Assembly (NCBI GenBank): GCA_949825065.1
Contig: OX463852.1
Coordinates: 15,166,127-15,230,126, forward strand
Reading direction: 5' to 3'
Origin: Odontocerum albicorne
Lineage: Eukaryota; Arthropoda; Insecta; Trichoptera; Odontoceridae
Length of the DNA: 64,000 bases
This document shows, piece after piece, positions 1 to 9,980 of the stretch. The first letter of the stretch is position 1; each line of letters begins with the position of its first letter. The notes beneath the pieces were generated by a model. That model was not told where the DNA came from. It saw only the letters and a program-made list of their open reading frames with translations, and ran no database searches. The position numbers and the translations under genes were made by a program.

Positions 1-257
1 TTACCAATTAATATTAAACTCGCTCCGTCACCGGCATATTTAAAAAAAATACTGACAAAGTTCTTAATTTCAAGTCATTAATGTTACGTGTTTCATTTCT
101 GATTTTCCTTTCCTCTCCAACATCCATTCCTTATTGCTTTGTTTGATGATGATGTCTTACTTTTATGTTTATTATGTATTTTGCGCGTTATCGCGCTCAT
201 TATCCACTTAGTTGAGAATTGTGATTGTATCTATGTACCGTATCTTTAAAGAACGGT

Positions 258-1045
258 TGAAAGTTGAAAAAGTTGAAAAAACTACAAAATGCTTGCTATA
301 GATATTGTTTCAACATCCCTCCCAGAGGACATATTTCATGTTTTATGAGAGCTTTTAAAATTGTTGACATGAAACAAAAACGGTTTCTACACTTCAGCGT
401 TCTCATGCTTATCATCAGTAAGACAAAAATGACACCTTATCTCTTCGAAAAACTTAATTGGACTTGATATTTTCACGGTTATGAAACTAGAAGCAGAAAA
501 AAACTCGATTATTTGTCCCGATTACTATAATCGAACATTATTCAAGGGATCTTTTTCATACTCAGCCAGTAAATGCTAGAATGTTACCTCTGCGCTAGAA
601 ATAGTGGGGAAATAGTTGTAAAGGTACCTTGAGAAATGCTCTGAAACGTTACCTTTTAAATAGTTAGTGATTTCATTTGTTGTGAATTGGACTCTTATTT
701 GTTTTTTTTCTTTTAGTTGGCGGTTAATCTGAGATTGGATGTGTGTACATATATGCGTTTTATTTATATTTTTTTTTATTACTGCTTATGTATTACCATT
801 TTTTGTATTATAGTTTGTGTTTATGGACAAAAGTTTCTATTTGTGATTTTATTTTGTTAAAATGTAGACTTTGATGTGCTTTTCTCTTTTTCGCTGGCAT
901 AGATATGAGGTGGTATGTGTGGGAGTGTGTTTACTTTATTTCACAATGTTCATATTGCTGATTATTTATTGTCATTTTCATATGCTTTTATGTGTGCAGG
1001 AGGGCTAAAATAATGTAAGTTAAGTGATAAATACATTTTTTTTAT
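258..1045 (+). mobile_element. 5'-truncated LINE, reverse transcriptase C-terminal end (CR1/Jockey-like)
   Basis: The frame at 264-467 (67 codons, entered at a TTG) starts LKKLQNACYRYCFNIPPR and ends PYLFEKLNW. This resembles the region just after the polymerase domain in CR1/Jockey-type non-LTR reverse transcriptases. In another frame FKGSFSYSASKC follows at about 544-576, the usual next block in these proteins, so the coding region continues past the stop with frameshifts and in-frame stops. From about 670 to 1045 there is a non-coding AT-rich tail ending near GTGATAAATACATTTTTTTT. Everything upstream of this tip of the RT is missing, as expected for a 5'-truncated insertion. It is a dead pseudogene copy. 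The family assignment is by recognition, and the clade is uncertain. Confidence 0.6.
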
Positions 1046-1054
1046 TTGGCATTC

Positions 1055-1136
1055 ACCGAGAGGTTTACCATGCTTAGATGGATGACAAATTCATAGGAGT
1101 ATTTGAGATTCGAATCCTGTAACTGGTCACTTTGTA
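1055..1136 (+). repeat. possible SINE tRNA-like head fragment
   Basis: The stretch CCGAGAGGTTTA followed about 55 bases later by GATTCGAATCC looks like a box A / box B pair of a tRNA-derived promoter. No SINE body follows, so this is a weak call. Confidence 0.25.
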
Positions 1137-1689
1137 ATCTCTCCATATAGATTCACATCATAATTATCATTCAAGTAATAAACAACCTGTTTTATATCTT
1201 TTTTTATTTCGAAAAGTATGTTCCAGAAAACTTGGAAGCTTTATTATTTAAAAAAGTTTAATCGGTAACTTTCTCTTTGGTAAAGAAATATGCTTCAAGC
1301 ACTTGGAGAAGTGAAATTTGTAAACTTGTTGAAAGTTATGAAACATTGTTTACCATTTATTAAATTTTATTTTATTTTGAAATTAACTAGCGTTACCATC
1401 ACAATACGCAATACACTTAGAGATTTCTTGCTATGAAGGTGTAGAAAAAGAATGACATTTTAATGTTGAAGAATGAAGAAACGTGGAAAATATACAATTG
1501 CATTATGTTGTGTCATATAATACTTAAATTTGAAACAATATAACCTTGTGAGTTTATTTAAAAAAAACAATAAAACGGAAAAAAGAATAATACACAATGA
1601 TTTACTTATTAAAAATAAAAATGAATTTCAATTAGACCTTAAAATCAATTTGAATTATTCAACGAATCAGAGCTTCCCATAACAATAGA
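1137..1689. other. AT-rich DNA, nothing recognised
   Basis: No open frame, repeat or promoter-like pair is visible. A-runs and T-runs dominate. Confidence 0.5.
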
Positions 1690-2031
1690 ATCAATAGTAG
1701 AACGGACAAGTCCGGAGTGTTACAAACTACGGTGGCTCATATTCTCAGAAATGTCCACTACATGTGTATTCTCCCAGTACTTACGTATGGCTGCGAGACA
1801 TGGACGCTCACAGTAAAGAACACACAACAACTCCAGACCGCACAAAGGGATACGGAAAGATGCATCTTGGGATATATTAAAAGAGACCGTAAAGGAAACA
1901 CCTGGATTCGTAAAAAAAACAAAGGTAGAAGACGTAATGAAGGTGTGCAAGAAAATGAAGTGGCAATGGGCAGGACATGTAGCCAGAATGTCAGACTCCC
2001 GATGGACATCCGAAATAATTCAATGGTACTC
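1690..2031 (+). pseudogene. RTE-like LINE reverse transcriptase, C-terminal fragment
   Basis: The frame at 1717 reads MCILPVLTYGCETWTLT and QLQTAQRDTERCILGYIKRDR. This is the 'VLTYGCETWTLT ... QLQTAQR' block after the polymerase domain of RTE-like non-LTR reverse transcriptases. At the A-run 1913-1920 the frame must shift to continue as TKVEDVMKVCKKMKWQWAGHVARM, the conserved 'WQWAGHVARM' C-terminal block. The restored order of blocks matches the family, so this is one element with a homopolymer frameshift. The 3' end runs directly into a 37-bp tandem array that begins inside the coding sequence (WYSIGREYHKEP). Not functional. The RTE-like label rests on motif recognition. Confidence 0.7.
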
Positions 2032-2219
2032 GATTGGAAGAGAATACCATAAAGAACCCATCTCAAACGATTGGAAGAGAATATCATAAAGAACCCATCT
2101 CAAACGATTGGAAGAGAATATCATAAAGAACCCATCTCAAACGATTGGAAGAGAATATCATAAAGAACCCATCTCAAACGATTGGAAGAGAATATCATAA
2201 AGAACCCATCTCAAACGAT
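2032..2219 (+). repeat. 37-bp minisatellite, 5 copies, grown from the LINE tail
   Basis: Units begin with GATTGGAAGAGAATA at 2032, 2069, 2106, 2143 and 2180, exactly 37 bases apart and nearly identical. The first unit is the last coding stretch of the LINE at 1690-2031, so the array expanded after insertion. 37 is not a multiple of three, so it cannot be a coding expansion. Confidence 0.9.
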
Positions 2220-2552
2220 CCTCGCGGAATTAAAAACAAACGTTTAAACGAACGAAATGAAAAGTAAACGATATTTCGCTATTAAACGCATGTCTAAATT
2301 CTGAAGAAATAAATTAAACTTTAATAATAAGCATCGCTCTACGTTTTAACTTAGTTGAAAATGAAGCAAAAAAGAAGTACTATGAACCATCGAGCCTTTT
2401 GATGACATTCATGTAAGATTTTACGTCTTGAGTTATGAATCCTATCGAATGGCGTGCAACGATAAGAAACAGAGTCAATAGCGTCCTAAAACATATATAC
2501 TCGAACCCCACAGAAATGCGTGCAATGTAAAAACACATGATCTGATGATTTT

Positions 2553-2783
2553 TGCGGCCATCTGGATCAATCCGCAGAGCACATTCTGTGGTACTGCGAT
2601 GAAAATCGAGTCAATAATTTCCGAAGGGGACTCCACTTAGCCTTACATCGGTTTATCTTCGGACCGATTGGCAACTCCGATCTAGTGGAGTCAAAGGATA
2701 GTTTTGCTGCATTTGAAATTTTCTGTGAAAGTACTAGCAGCTTGCTCGGCTGTTTGAACTCCAGACCTTTAGCTACTTTATAA
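2553..2783 (+). pseudogene. LINE reverse transcriptase C-terminal CCHC-like tail
   Basis: A frame of 76 codons opens with CGHLDQSAEHILWYC and ends in TAA at 2781-2783. The pattern C-G-x(7)-H-x(4)-C matches the zinc-knuckle-like motif (usually C-x-C-G...H...C) found near the C-terminus of Jockey, I, R1 and LOA-type LINE reverse transcriptases. The first cysteine is outside the readable frame. It is followed by about 60 residues typical of the extreme C-terminus (F-R-R-G-L-H-L-A-L). No start codon and no upstream RT are attached. The reading frame is intact over this stretch but this is surely a relic. Confidence 0.6.
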
Positions 2784-3009
2784 GAAAACGTTATATCCCT
2801 TTTCCCGTGATATCAGACTATAAGTCCGTCGTCACAACTATTTTTTTCACACTCCGGTGTGTCGCCACCGGAGAAGGCGCCCCTTTGAGAAGTTTCTTCT
2901 TCGTCATTATGGGACGTAGCACTCATAAAAAAAAAACATTTAGATCTTCTAGTGTAGATCGCCCTGGATGGGGACTTATTTTGTCCCCCATAACAGCGTG
3001 GGTGGAGGT
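2784..3009. other. GC-richer block with two small hairpins
   Basis: The inverted pair CTCCGGTG / CACCGGAG lies at 2852-2859 and 2866-2873. A second pair, GGGGAC / GTCCCC, lies near 2969-2990. Open frames on both strands here are mirror shadows of each other. Possibly a SINE or a non-autonomous element, but no second copy was found in the window. Confidence 0.3.
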
Positions 3010-3335
3010 GAGATCGATCGATTGGTCTGATAATGTACGATAGCATACGGAATGAAAGGATTAGTGATAAATATGAACGTAAGATTAAGGTGTTGATGTA
3101 TTAATATTCTAAAAAAGAGTACTAGATAGGCTAATGAATAAAGTAAGATAACGAATAGTACTCTGAGAGGATTGGGCATGTAGAACGAATCAATGAAGGA
3201 AAGCTTGTAAAGAGAATGTACATTGCAAATATTAGTGGAATGAATGGTAGAGAAATATTATGGAAAGTATCGTTCGATGAAGTGGATGATATTTTGAAAG
3301 AAAGTAATGAAAAAAGTAAGAGAAGTCATAGAAGT
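3010..3335 (+). pseudogene. RTE-like LINE C-terminal remnant
   Basis: Translation gives RIGHVERINEGKLVKRMY, followed by residues corresponding to 'G-R-E-I-L-W-K-V-S-F-D-E-V-D-D-I-L-K'. This is the 'FGHVERM...RLTKR.Y' C-terminal block shared with the copies at 6225, 8460, 51900, 59700 and 61610. The expected 3' tail (CTCTGCCTACCC...) is absent. Instead the coding end passes straight into a 37-bp tandem array. Confidence 0.55.
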
Positions 3336-3590
3336 TGTAATGTTAGATATTTTATCTTACTTTGTCAAACATTGTAATATCAGATGTTTTATCTTACTCT
3401 GTCAAACATTGTAATATCAGATGTTTTATTTTACTCTGTCAAATATTGTAATATCAGATATTTTATCTTACTCTGTCAAACATTGTAATATCAGGTATTT
3501 TATCTTACTCTGTCAAACATTGTAATATCAGGTATTTTATCTTACTCTGCCAAACATTGTAATATCAGATTTTATACATTAAGCACACAT
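3336..3590 (+). repeat. 37-bp minisatellite, 6 copies plus partial
   Basis: Units starting TGTAATATCAGATGTTTT occur at 3336, 3373, 3410, 3447, 3484, 3521 and partially at 3558, exactly 37 bases apart. The first unit is the end of the adjacent RTE-like remnant. Same period as the array at 2032 but unrelated sequence. Confidence 0.9.
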
Positions 3591-5084
3591 TTCTACCATA
3601 TTTATTTTACTCTTTTCACTTTCTTTAACAAAAAGAACTTTTGCTTCGCTTCCATGTATCTAGGTGGACACATGCAAATAATTGTGATCAATATTTTTTG
3701 AAGATTTTGCGATTAATTGGTTAACAGAAGTTTATATGGTTAAAAAAGTACATCTGTAAAAAATATCGATTATGTTTGATGAAAAGTATATTATTCCACC
3801 ACCCTTTAATACGGAAGTAAAATATTGAACACAGCATTTATTTTTTATCCACAAAGCAAACTCATCTCTCGACCGGGAAGTTAATGAAAACTTGTGGAAA
3901 TGTTCTCGTTTTGATATGCCATTCCACTGTCGTTCTTTATTTTTGAGATTTCAATTTTCTCAAGATTTCTTCGAATATGATTTGAAGGCAGGCAGCCATT
4001 GCGGCACTCCACATCTGCACTTGACAGCCTGTCTTTACTCCCATTATATATTGGTTTCTGGCTTCCCCCATGACCTATATTAATCCATCAGAGATTGCGT
4101 GCAGAACTAACTTTAGGTTTTAGCCTAATATCTTGATGAACTGCATATCGAACTTTTTTGGGCTAAACATTGTAATCAGCGTTTAATATATTTTTTTTGA
4201 CGTAGTCGGTTCTCCCTATTGAGAGAGCTTTGTATTTAATTGGTTAATCTTTATACAGAAAACGACACAGATTTTCTAAAATGCATATTAAATTGTAAAT
4301 AAGAATTTGGTTTCATAAATTAATATTTTTTGGAACACATTCAAATATAAAACAATTTTAACTCAGTAAAAATCAATTCAAATAAAAAAAAATTCATTTG
4401 GTTTAAAAAATTGTGCATTAAAAACGATGTTTTTGGCTAATTCAACGTTTTTGTACCAATTTTAAAAGAACTCTTTTACTATCATGAATTTTAAATTATT
4501 TTTTTAACTTTTGGGTGTCATGGTTATTGATTTTTAAAACACTACGAGAGATTACCGAGATACTGAAAATATCGAAAACCACCGGTACACGATCATTTGG
4601 CGAATTACCACAAATTTAGCCTAAAAATACTCAACTACTTTCAGGAAGATTATTGAATTATTTTGATAGCTAGGAAAATTAACGAAGAAACACAAAACAA
4701 ACAAAGATTATTTACGCTACAATTAAATAAAGTTTCGCATCACTGAACATTTGTACGGTTTCGGCAGTTAAATAATATGATTACCATAGAAAATATAGCT
4801 CTTTTTGGATAGTCGCTTTACTTTGAATAAACATGTAAAGAAATATTTATTATGATTAGTGAAGATCTTACTTACACTCTGCTGTCCCTTCTCAAGTTTC
4901 TAGATTTCATACTATTTAAGTTTTTGCTTAAATTAAACTCTTTTTTAACAAAATAATGTAGAAAAAACTAAGTCCCCTTAGATTTGAAAAAAAAACCCAC
5001 TTATTTGGTGTTGTTTTTTGCAGGCAATACAGACTATGTTACTTATTTCGTTTAGCGTTGTATTATGTTAATTGATATATTTTT
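3591..5084. other. AT-rich DNA, nothing recognised
   Basis: About 1.5 kb with only short chance frames (for example 63 codons at 3892-4083) and no repeat matching the rest of the window. Confidence 0.5.
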
Positions 5085-5192
5085 ATTATTAAGGCGTTAA
5101 CACTGTGGAGGTCTAAATACATTATAATTTGTCTAATCAAATACCGTTTATTTCACTTAATATAACGGTATTACTCTACCGGATTTAAGCTA
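5085..5192 (-). mobile_element. Penelope-like element, solo 3'-end arm
   Basis: Reading AAGGCGTTAACACTGTGGAGG, then ATAATTTG, TTTATTTCACTT and ATAACGGTATTACTCTACCGG, it is a diverged single arm of the repeat described fully at 28226 and 44395, in minus orientation. No inverted partner arm is attached. Confidence 0.75.
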
Positions 5193-5280
5193 TATTAAGT
5201 TGAATTAACTGTGTTTTACCAAACAAATTTCAATACCTTTGTTAATTATTTTTTAAATAAAATAAATTAAATACAATTTT

Positions 5281-5345
5281 TTTTCGTTGTCACCACTTTT
5301 TTATTTCTTCAGTTCATTATCGGTTTTAAAGACCTTAGCAAGTTG
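5281..5345 (-). repeat. second foldback family, single-arm fragment
   Basis: TTCGTTGTCACCACTTTTTTATTT and the following bases up to TTTTAAAGACCTT resemble the left arm of the palindrome at 9981-10203 (CGTATTCACCACTGTTTTATTT...GAAGACTTT). Diverged but in the same order. Confidence 0.5.
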
Positions 5346-5379
5346 ATAAGTAACATCTGAAGAAAGTTCCTCATCCCCT

Positions 5380-5440
5380 TATGAATAAGCTCGCAGGTTG
5401 TATTATGTACAACGCAAGTGTAATACAATAAAATACAAGA
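5380..5440 (+). repeat. SINE-A 3' end fragment
   Basis: AATAAGCTCGCAGGTTGTA and AACGCAAGTGTAATACAATA match the 3' end of the SINE-A family (see 8206-8412). Confidence 0.7.
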
Positions 5441-5536
5441 ATTTCCCTCGTTTGTCAGGCGTTATTGAAAGTTAATGAGCATTTAGAAATAGAAACTAAT
5501 AATAATGGAAAATAAAAAAAATTGGTTATTTATTTT

Positions 5537-5662
5537 CAAAATGAATATGAGCGTTTGTAGACAAATCTGAGTTTTTAGTTCTTTCGGAGTTGAAGCTAAC
5601 AAAATGAATATGAACTTTCGTATTCAAATCTGAGTTTTTAGTTCTTTTGGAGTTGAAGCTTA
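5537..5662. repeat. 63-bp tandem duplication
   Basis: Two copies of a 63-base unit beginning CAAAATGAATATGA at 5537 and 5600. The duplicated text creates a repetitive minus-strand frame (5526-5759) that is not a gene. Confidence 0.85.
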
Positions 5663-6064
5663 CAAAATATTTAAATTGGCAACGAAATAAATTTGGAATA
5701 TCTAAAATTAAAGCGGTACACATAACAATTGCCAATTGTTGTTTTTTAAAGTAATTCACCTAACATACTTTTTAAATAAAGTGTTTAGGTAACTTAAAAC
5801 AATAGCTATAATTCCTTTTTAAAATAACTCAATATCTACTAAATATAGAAAACTACTATAGAAATAATATTTTAAATAAAATATTTCGAAGGTTTATTTA
5901 TTTTAGTGTCTCCATTGAAGTGGTTTGTATTAAATTATTAAAAAAATTGTACTTATAACGTTTTGGTCCAATGTATCGAAAAATATATATGATGAAAATC
6001 ATAATTTATATTCCAATTTTATTTTAGTTATATTTATTTCACAAAACTTTTTTTGTTGTGTTAG

Positions 6065-6105
6065 TTTTTCGTTGTATATAATACAACCCGGTGGGGTTCT
6101 TTTGG
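6065..6105 (-). repeat. SINE-A 3' end fragment
   Basis: TTCGTTGTATATAATACAAC followed by CCGGTGGGGTTCTT is the reverse complement of the SINE-A terminus, truncated after about 40 bases. The DNA either side (5770-6220) holds nothing else recognisable. Confidence 0.6.
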
Positions 6106-6224
6106 TAATTTGTGTATTGAAAGAACCCTGACTAAGTCAACAAGATTATAGTAGAATTTATGTTATTAAATGTAAAATTAATGGTAAAGGGATACTTTTC
6201 GTTAAAGACTGCTCTTATACGTTT

Positions 6225-6500
6225 GATTAAGAAAGGAATCCTGATTATGTTTGGCCACATTGAGAGAATGAGTTGCAAAAATCTTAAAAACAATCAAATA
6301 TCTGAAACGAACGAAGAGCAAGGAAGAGGTAGGTAAAAAAATTGTGGGTGTATATATTTGGAGATATTTCAGCTGAGGAAAAAGTAAGAAGTAATATATG
6401 AAAAATGAAGTATTTTTGATGAGATTTATGGATGTGTATGAAAACTCATTATCCTCGCCTAGCCCACAAAAAACATGGCGTGATGGTATATTTGTATGGA
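6225..6500 (+). mobile_element. RTE-like LINE 3' end
   Basis: MFGHIERMS at about 6250 is the 'FGHVERM' block, followed by a heavily stopped region and the family's tail, CCTCGCCTAGCCCACAA...GGCGTGATGGTATATTTGTATGG. 5'-truncated and non-coding. Confidence 0.65.
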
Positions 6501-7249
6501 TTTTATCTAAAACAATTTTTTTATTTAACTCAGAAAGAAAAAAAAATTGAAAAATTTTAAATCAAAAAGAAATAATAAATTTCTGACACAACTAACGCGA
6601 TGACATGGTAAAAATTTTCTTTAGATTATCAAATTGAAACAAGTCAACAATAAGGCAATAACAGTTTCAAAAACTAAAATCATTATACAAATTTAAAAAA
6701 ATCTGAAAGCTCGAGTATTGAAATATTTTGTTCAAGTTGAAATAAGCTCTGTCTGCTACAAAAGTTACAAAACTAAAGTGCTGACGAGAAAATATCACGT
6801 AGCGAATAAACCACGCGTGAACGCTCTCAACTTCAGTAGAGAAGAGTCGTCGGGATATGGAAGGGTGAAGAGATGTGAAGGATGAAGGGACCGAGGGATG
6901 GAAAATGAAGGATGGAGGAATGGGGGAAGGGATGATGGATCGCTCGTGGATCACTGTGCTAGATGATCCGTATAAGTGAGACACCAGCGAGACCTGTTGA
7001 CTGGAAGATATAGATGGAAGCTGATGGGTGACAAAAAATGAAGAAATGGATAAAGTAGAATAATGAGGCCATTCTGAAGACTTGAATACTCTTTGAGATT
7101 TCAGGATATCGGTTTCAGATTTTAAGATGTAGCTGAAGAAAGCTGGCTTGCGAGGAAAAATTCTATCTTGGCGTGTTTTAGCCTTTCATATTTTTACTGA
7201 AAGCATAAATGGTTCTGAAAATTAAAATTCAATTATCTTTTTTTCAACA
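6501..7249. other. AT-rich DNA with a purine-rich patch
   Basis: Positions 6840-6960 are strongly purine-rich (GGATGAAGGGACC, GGATGGAGGAATGGGGGAAGG). The minus-strand frame 6667-6984 is a proline/serine-rich shadow of this bias. No gene recognised. Confidence 0.45.
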
Positions 7250-7375
7250 TATGATCGCTGTGACTTAATTTGTAAGTTTTCAGCCCAGAGGTTGCAGATT
7301 TGACTCCTGTTGGAATCCAGTTTTTTTAAGGATTTCAGTTCAGTTTTCCCTTTGTGCCTCTTTATGAAATATTTA
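7250..7375 (+). repeat. SINE-A copy, 3' part displaced by another SINE end
   Basis: The box B-like GATTTGACTCC, TGGAATCCAG, GGATTTCAGTTCAG and TTTGTGCCTCTT follow SINE-A order, then stop where a minus-strand SINE-A2 end begins. Confidence 0.65.
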
Positions 7376-7440
7376 TTTATTTAACACTTTATTGCAAAAC
7401 AGTTTGGCGGGCTTATTACCACTACTCTTCTTACCAGTGA
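7368..7440 (-). repeat. SINE-A2 3' end, minus strand
   Basis: ATTTATTTATTTAACACTTTA then GCGGGCTTATTACC is the reverse of the A2 terminus seen forward at 7631-7708 (ends in GTTAAATAAATAAATAAAT). Confidence 0.65.
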
Positions 7441-7499
7441 AATATGTTATAGCTTCTGGAAATATATCTGATGTTTCAACATTAGCCCTCATTTATTTA

Positions 7500-7815
7500 T
7501 GGCAACATCAAGGAGAAGACCAAGGAAAACGTGACTGGATTAAGGGGACCAGATTTTGAAAGAAGATGAAGACATAAAAGTAAAGTGAGAATTATGAATT
7601 ATAGAAGATTGTGCATGATGAGATGTATAAGTTGGAAGAGATTGCCGCCTGGCAATAAGCCCGCCAGATGGTATTTGCAATAAAAGTGTTAAATAAATAA
7701 ATAAATATGAGTGTGAAGGAGGCGAAAGTTTTGTACTTAGATAGAAAATTTTGTAGATTAGCTTTCTCTGCCTACCCTACAAGGGACACTGCGTGATGAT
7801 ATGTATATATGTTTG
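7500..7815 (+). mobile_element. RTE-like LINE 3' end interrupted by a SINE
   Basis: Left part: GAGAAGACCAAGGAAAACGTG to GATGAGATGTATAAG. Right part: ATGAGTGTGAAGGAGGCGAAAG to the tail TTTCTCTGCCTACCCTACAAGG and GTGATGATATGTATATATG. The uninterrupted relatives at 52440 and 59870 read GAGGTGTATGAATGTGG(T/A)GG across this point, so the SINE end at 7631-7708 is a later insertion. Confidence 0.75.
7631..7708 (+). repeat. SINE-A2 3' end nested in the LINE
   Basis: TTGGAAGAGATTGCCGCCTGG, CAATAAGCCCGCCAG, then TAAAAGTGTTAAATAAATAAATAAA. It differs from SINE-A by ending in (TAAA)n rather than GTAATACAATA, so it is a separate subfamily. Confidence 0.75.
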
Positions 7816-8205
7816 TACGATATTAAAGAACTGTACAGTTTTAGAAAGATATTCGTCCATTAAAATTAAAATGAAATATTATATATTTAAACACAAATAA
7901 TCATGTAGGTTTTGTATCACATCGAATAAAATTTTCACTTGGTCCATATTTTACATCCCTGTCGGTTAAAAAGGACGGGATATTATGATAAGGTATGTAC
8001 TATAGCTTGTTTAGTACGTACATATATTCAAACCAATCAATATCAAGACCTGGTAAAATGATAATTCGCAACAGCGTATTGGTGCTAACATTGATGTCTG
8101 AGAGTAAAACGTGGATGTTAAAATTAATTTAAGGAACCGAGTAAACGCGGTAGAAAAACATGCACTGAGAAAAAAACATTGGTTTGTCACAGTAAGAAAC
8201 ACGAA
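7816..8205. other. AT-rich DNA, nothing recognised
   Basis: Only a 63-codon minus-strand chance frame is present. Confidence 0.5.
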
Positions 8206-8412
8206 CTTCGTGGCCTAGTTGGAAAGACTCATGTCTCCCGACCCGGAGGCTGCGGGTTCAAATCCCGCTGGAATCCAGATTTTTTAAAAAAGGATTTCAG
8301 TCTGGTTTTCACTTAAGACCACTTTAACGTCTTTCTGGTTGGTTGGAAGAGATTGCCACATGACAATAAATCCGCCAGGCTGTACTCTATACCACGAAAG
8401 TGTAATACAACA
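8206..8412 (+). repeat. SINE-A, near full-length tRNA-derived SINE
   Basis: Best copy of the family. Box A-like GTGGCCTAGTTGG at about 8210 and box B-like GGTTCAAATCC at about 8255 form an internal RNA polymerase III promoter. The body follows: CTGGAATCCAGATTTTTT, GGATTTCAGTCTGG, ACGTCTTTCTGGTTGGTTGG, GATTGCCACATGACAATAA, GCCAGGCTGTACT. It ends in CGAAAGTGTAATACAAC. It encodes no protein and depends on a LINE for movement. About 20 diverged copies occur in this window in both orientations. Confidence 0.85.
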
Positions 8413-8459
8413 CAACACAAAGAAATGTAATTATTAAGGATGAATTTGATCTAAAAACT

Positions 8460-8785
8460 GATGTGGTATATTATACATAATGAAAAAGAGTAAGTTAAGG
8501 TGTTTTGAACGTGTTGAATGGATGGGTGAGGAAAAACAAGTTTATAATTTAAGTATGAGTATGAGTGCGAGTTATGAATGGTGAACGAGAAAGTAGGGTT
8601 AAACCAAGTTAACATAATTTTGAAAGAAAGATAATGAAGGAATTAATGAAATAGGAGGAACAGAATGATAATATGTATAAATGGGGTGAAGGTGGATGTT
8701 TGTCGTGATAAAACAGTTTAACTCTTTGTCATCTCTGCGTACCCTAAAATAAGATTTTCGTGATGGTATGTATGTATGAACTCTA
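8460..8785 (+). mobile_element. RTE-like LINE 3' end
   Basis: KLRCFERVEWMGEEKQVYN corresponds to the 'L.WFGHVERM.EER' block. The tail TCATCTCTGCGTACCCTAAA and GTGATGGTATGTATGTATG closes the element. Several frameshifts and stops; non-functional. Confidence 0.65.
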
Positions 8786-8844
8786 AATGATGCTATATAA
8801 ATCAGCATTAAATTATTAGTAATATTATTTTAATCAATGTTAAG

Positions 8845-9260
8845 CCAAATCTCTTGTAGTGCATGTGTGCAAAGAGCTGAAAATATCTCTTGACTCCATC
8901 GCTAATCTCTCTGGAACTCTTGGAAAAGATGACACCTTGAGACCAACTGGTTCCTGGAAAGCATTGAATGAATTCAGAGTAGGGGTGGCTAGGTGTAAGG
9001 TGAACATGCAAATATATGGTTTCTTGAGCAAAAGTAGTACTGAATGTGATTGTGGGGATGTGCAGAACTCACAACTCGTGCTAACTTGTTCGAACATAGG
9101 GTATGGTCAAAACCTGATTGATGCGAATTATAGGGCGATCACTATTGTCTCCTACTGGAAACACAGGGCATTGTTAATGATAAACTGTCTGGACATGGAA
9201 ATGAATGATCTCACACACTATTTTAACATTACGTGAATAAAAACATATTTCTGTTAAAGA
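8845..9260 (+). pseudogene. LINE reverse transcriptase C-terminus (Jockey/LOA/R1-like)
   Basis: The open frame 8859-9236 (125 codons) contains ALNEFRVGVARCKVNMQIYG, then STECDCGDVQNSQLVLTC. In LINE reverse transcriptases this is the 'L..FR.G..R......W' block followed by the C-x-C-G...H...C tail. Here the histidine position appears to be occupied by another residue (SQLVLTC). It ends HYFNIT-stop followed by an AATAAAAAC polyA-like signal at about 9236. The frame is unusually well preserved for this window, so it is one of the younger LINE remnants, but it lacks the whole polymerase. I chose the ATG only as the frame's first methionine; it is not a real start. Confidence 0.6.
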
Positions 9261-9980
9261 TATTCGCTTCTTCTTATTCAATATACTTACAATTTTTTTA
9301 TATCTCGATATTTACGCTTTTTTTTTTGAGAAAAAAATCATAGTTTTTTATGGGATGTAACACAAATTATGTAGTTCAACAAATTGTGTCTTATTAATTC
9401 AAGACACTTCTGAATTGGTAGGTCCATGAAGGCGTAGAACCGTTCTCGAATCCGTCTTCCAGGTTGGCAATAATTCTTCCAGGACGTTTCCCGGGATATC
9501 TGACATTCGGCCGCTACCTGGACTCGGCCACAAATAACTCAGCCGCTCTGTCGGCCTGGAACTTCCCCTGATCAGGGTTGGTACTTGGTTTAAATTAGCT
9601 TTAAGGCATCTAGCAAATCAATAAATAACGAAATAACTTCATTATTTAAAAAATGTTCATTTGGGAGTAAATTAAAAAAAAATTTATATATATATATGGT
9701 TGTTTAAAAATACTCATTGGTTGAAGATTTTCTATATTTTCATACATATTTATATAATATCATGAATTATATTATTTAATTTTTTATCTCGCATGGTATG
9801 AAACAGATCTTTCTGAGCCCTGGTCATTTGTATTTGTCAAGTGCTTTTACTGCAAATTGTATGAATCGTGTTACTATTTTGATATTTAATATTCTAATAT
9901 CCCACCCTTCTGTACTCACATTCTAAATTTTAACTGTATTATAAAAATGTTAATGGTATAAAGGGACTGTAAATACATAA
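9261..9980. other. AT-rich DNA with a GC-rich block
   Basis: Positions 9420-9590 are conspicuously GC-richer (GTTTCCCGGGATATC, CATTCGGCCGCTACC, CCGCTCTGTCGGCC). No reading frame or second copy is seen. It may be the tail of an unrecognised element. Confidence 0.4.

Noticed and set aside
1720..2087. Minus-strand frames over the RTE-like fragment and its minisatellite.
   Set aside because: Shadows of the plus-strand LINE and of the 37-bp repeat.
5526..5759. Minus-strand frame with an internal protein repeat (FVSFNSERTKNSDL).
   Set aside because: The repeat is just the 63-bp DNA duplication in AT-rich sequence. No domain.
6840..6984. Proline/serine-rich minus-strand peptide.
   Set aside because: Arises from a purine-rich tract; no other coding sign.
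8206..8280. Possible functional tRNA gene (good box A and box B spacing).
   Set aside because: The cloverleaf does not close, and the sequence continues into a SINE body found about 20 times in the window.
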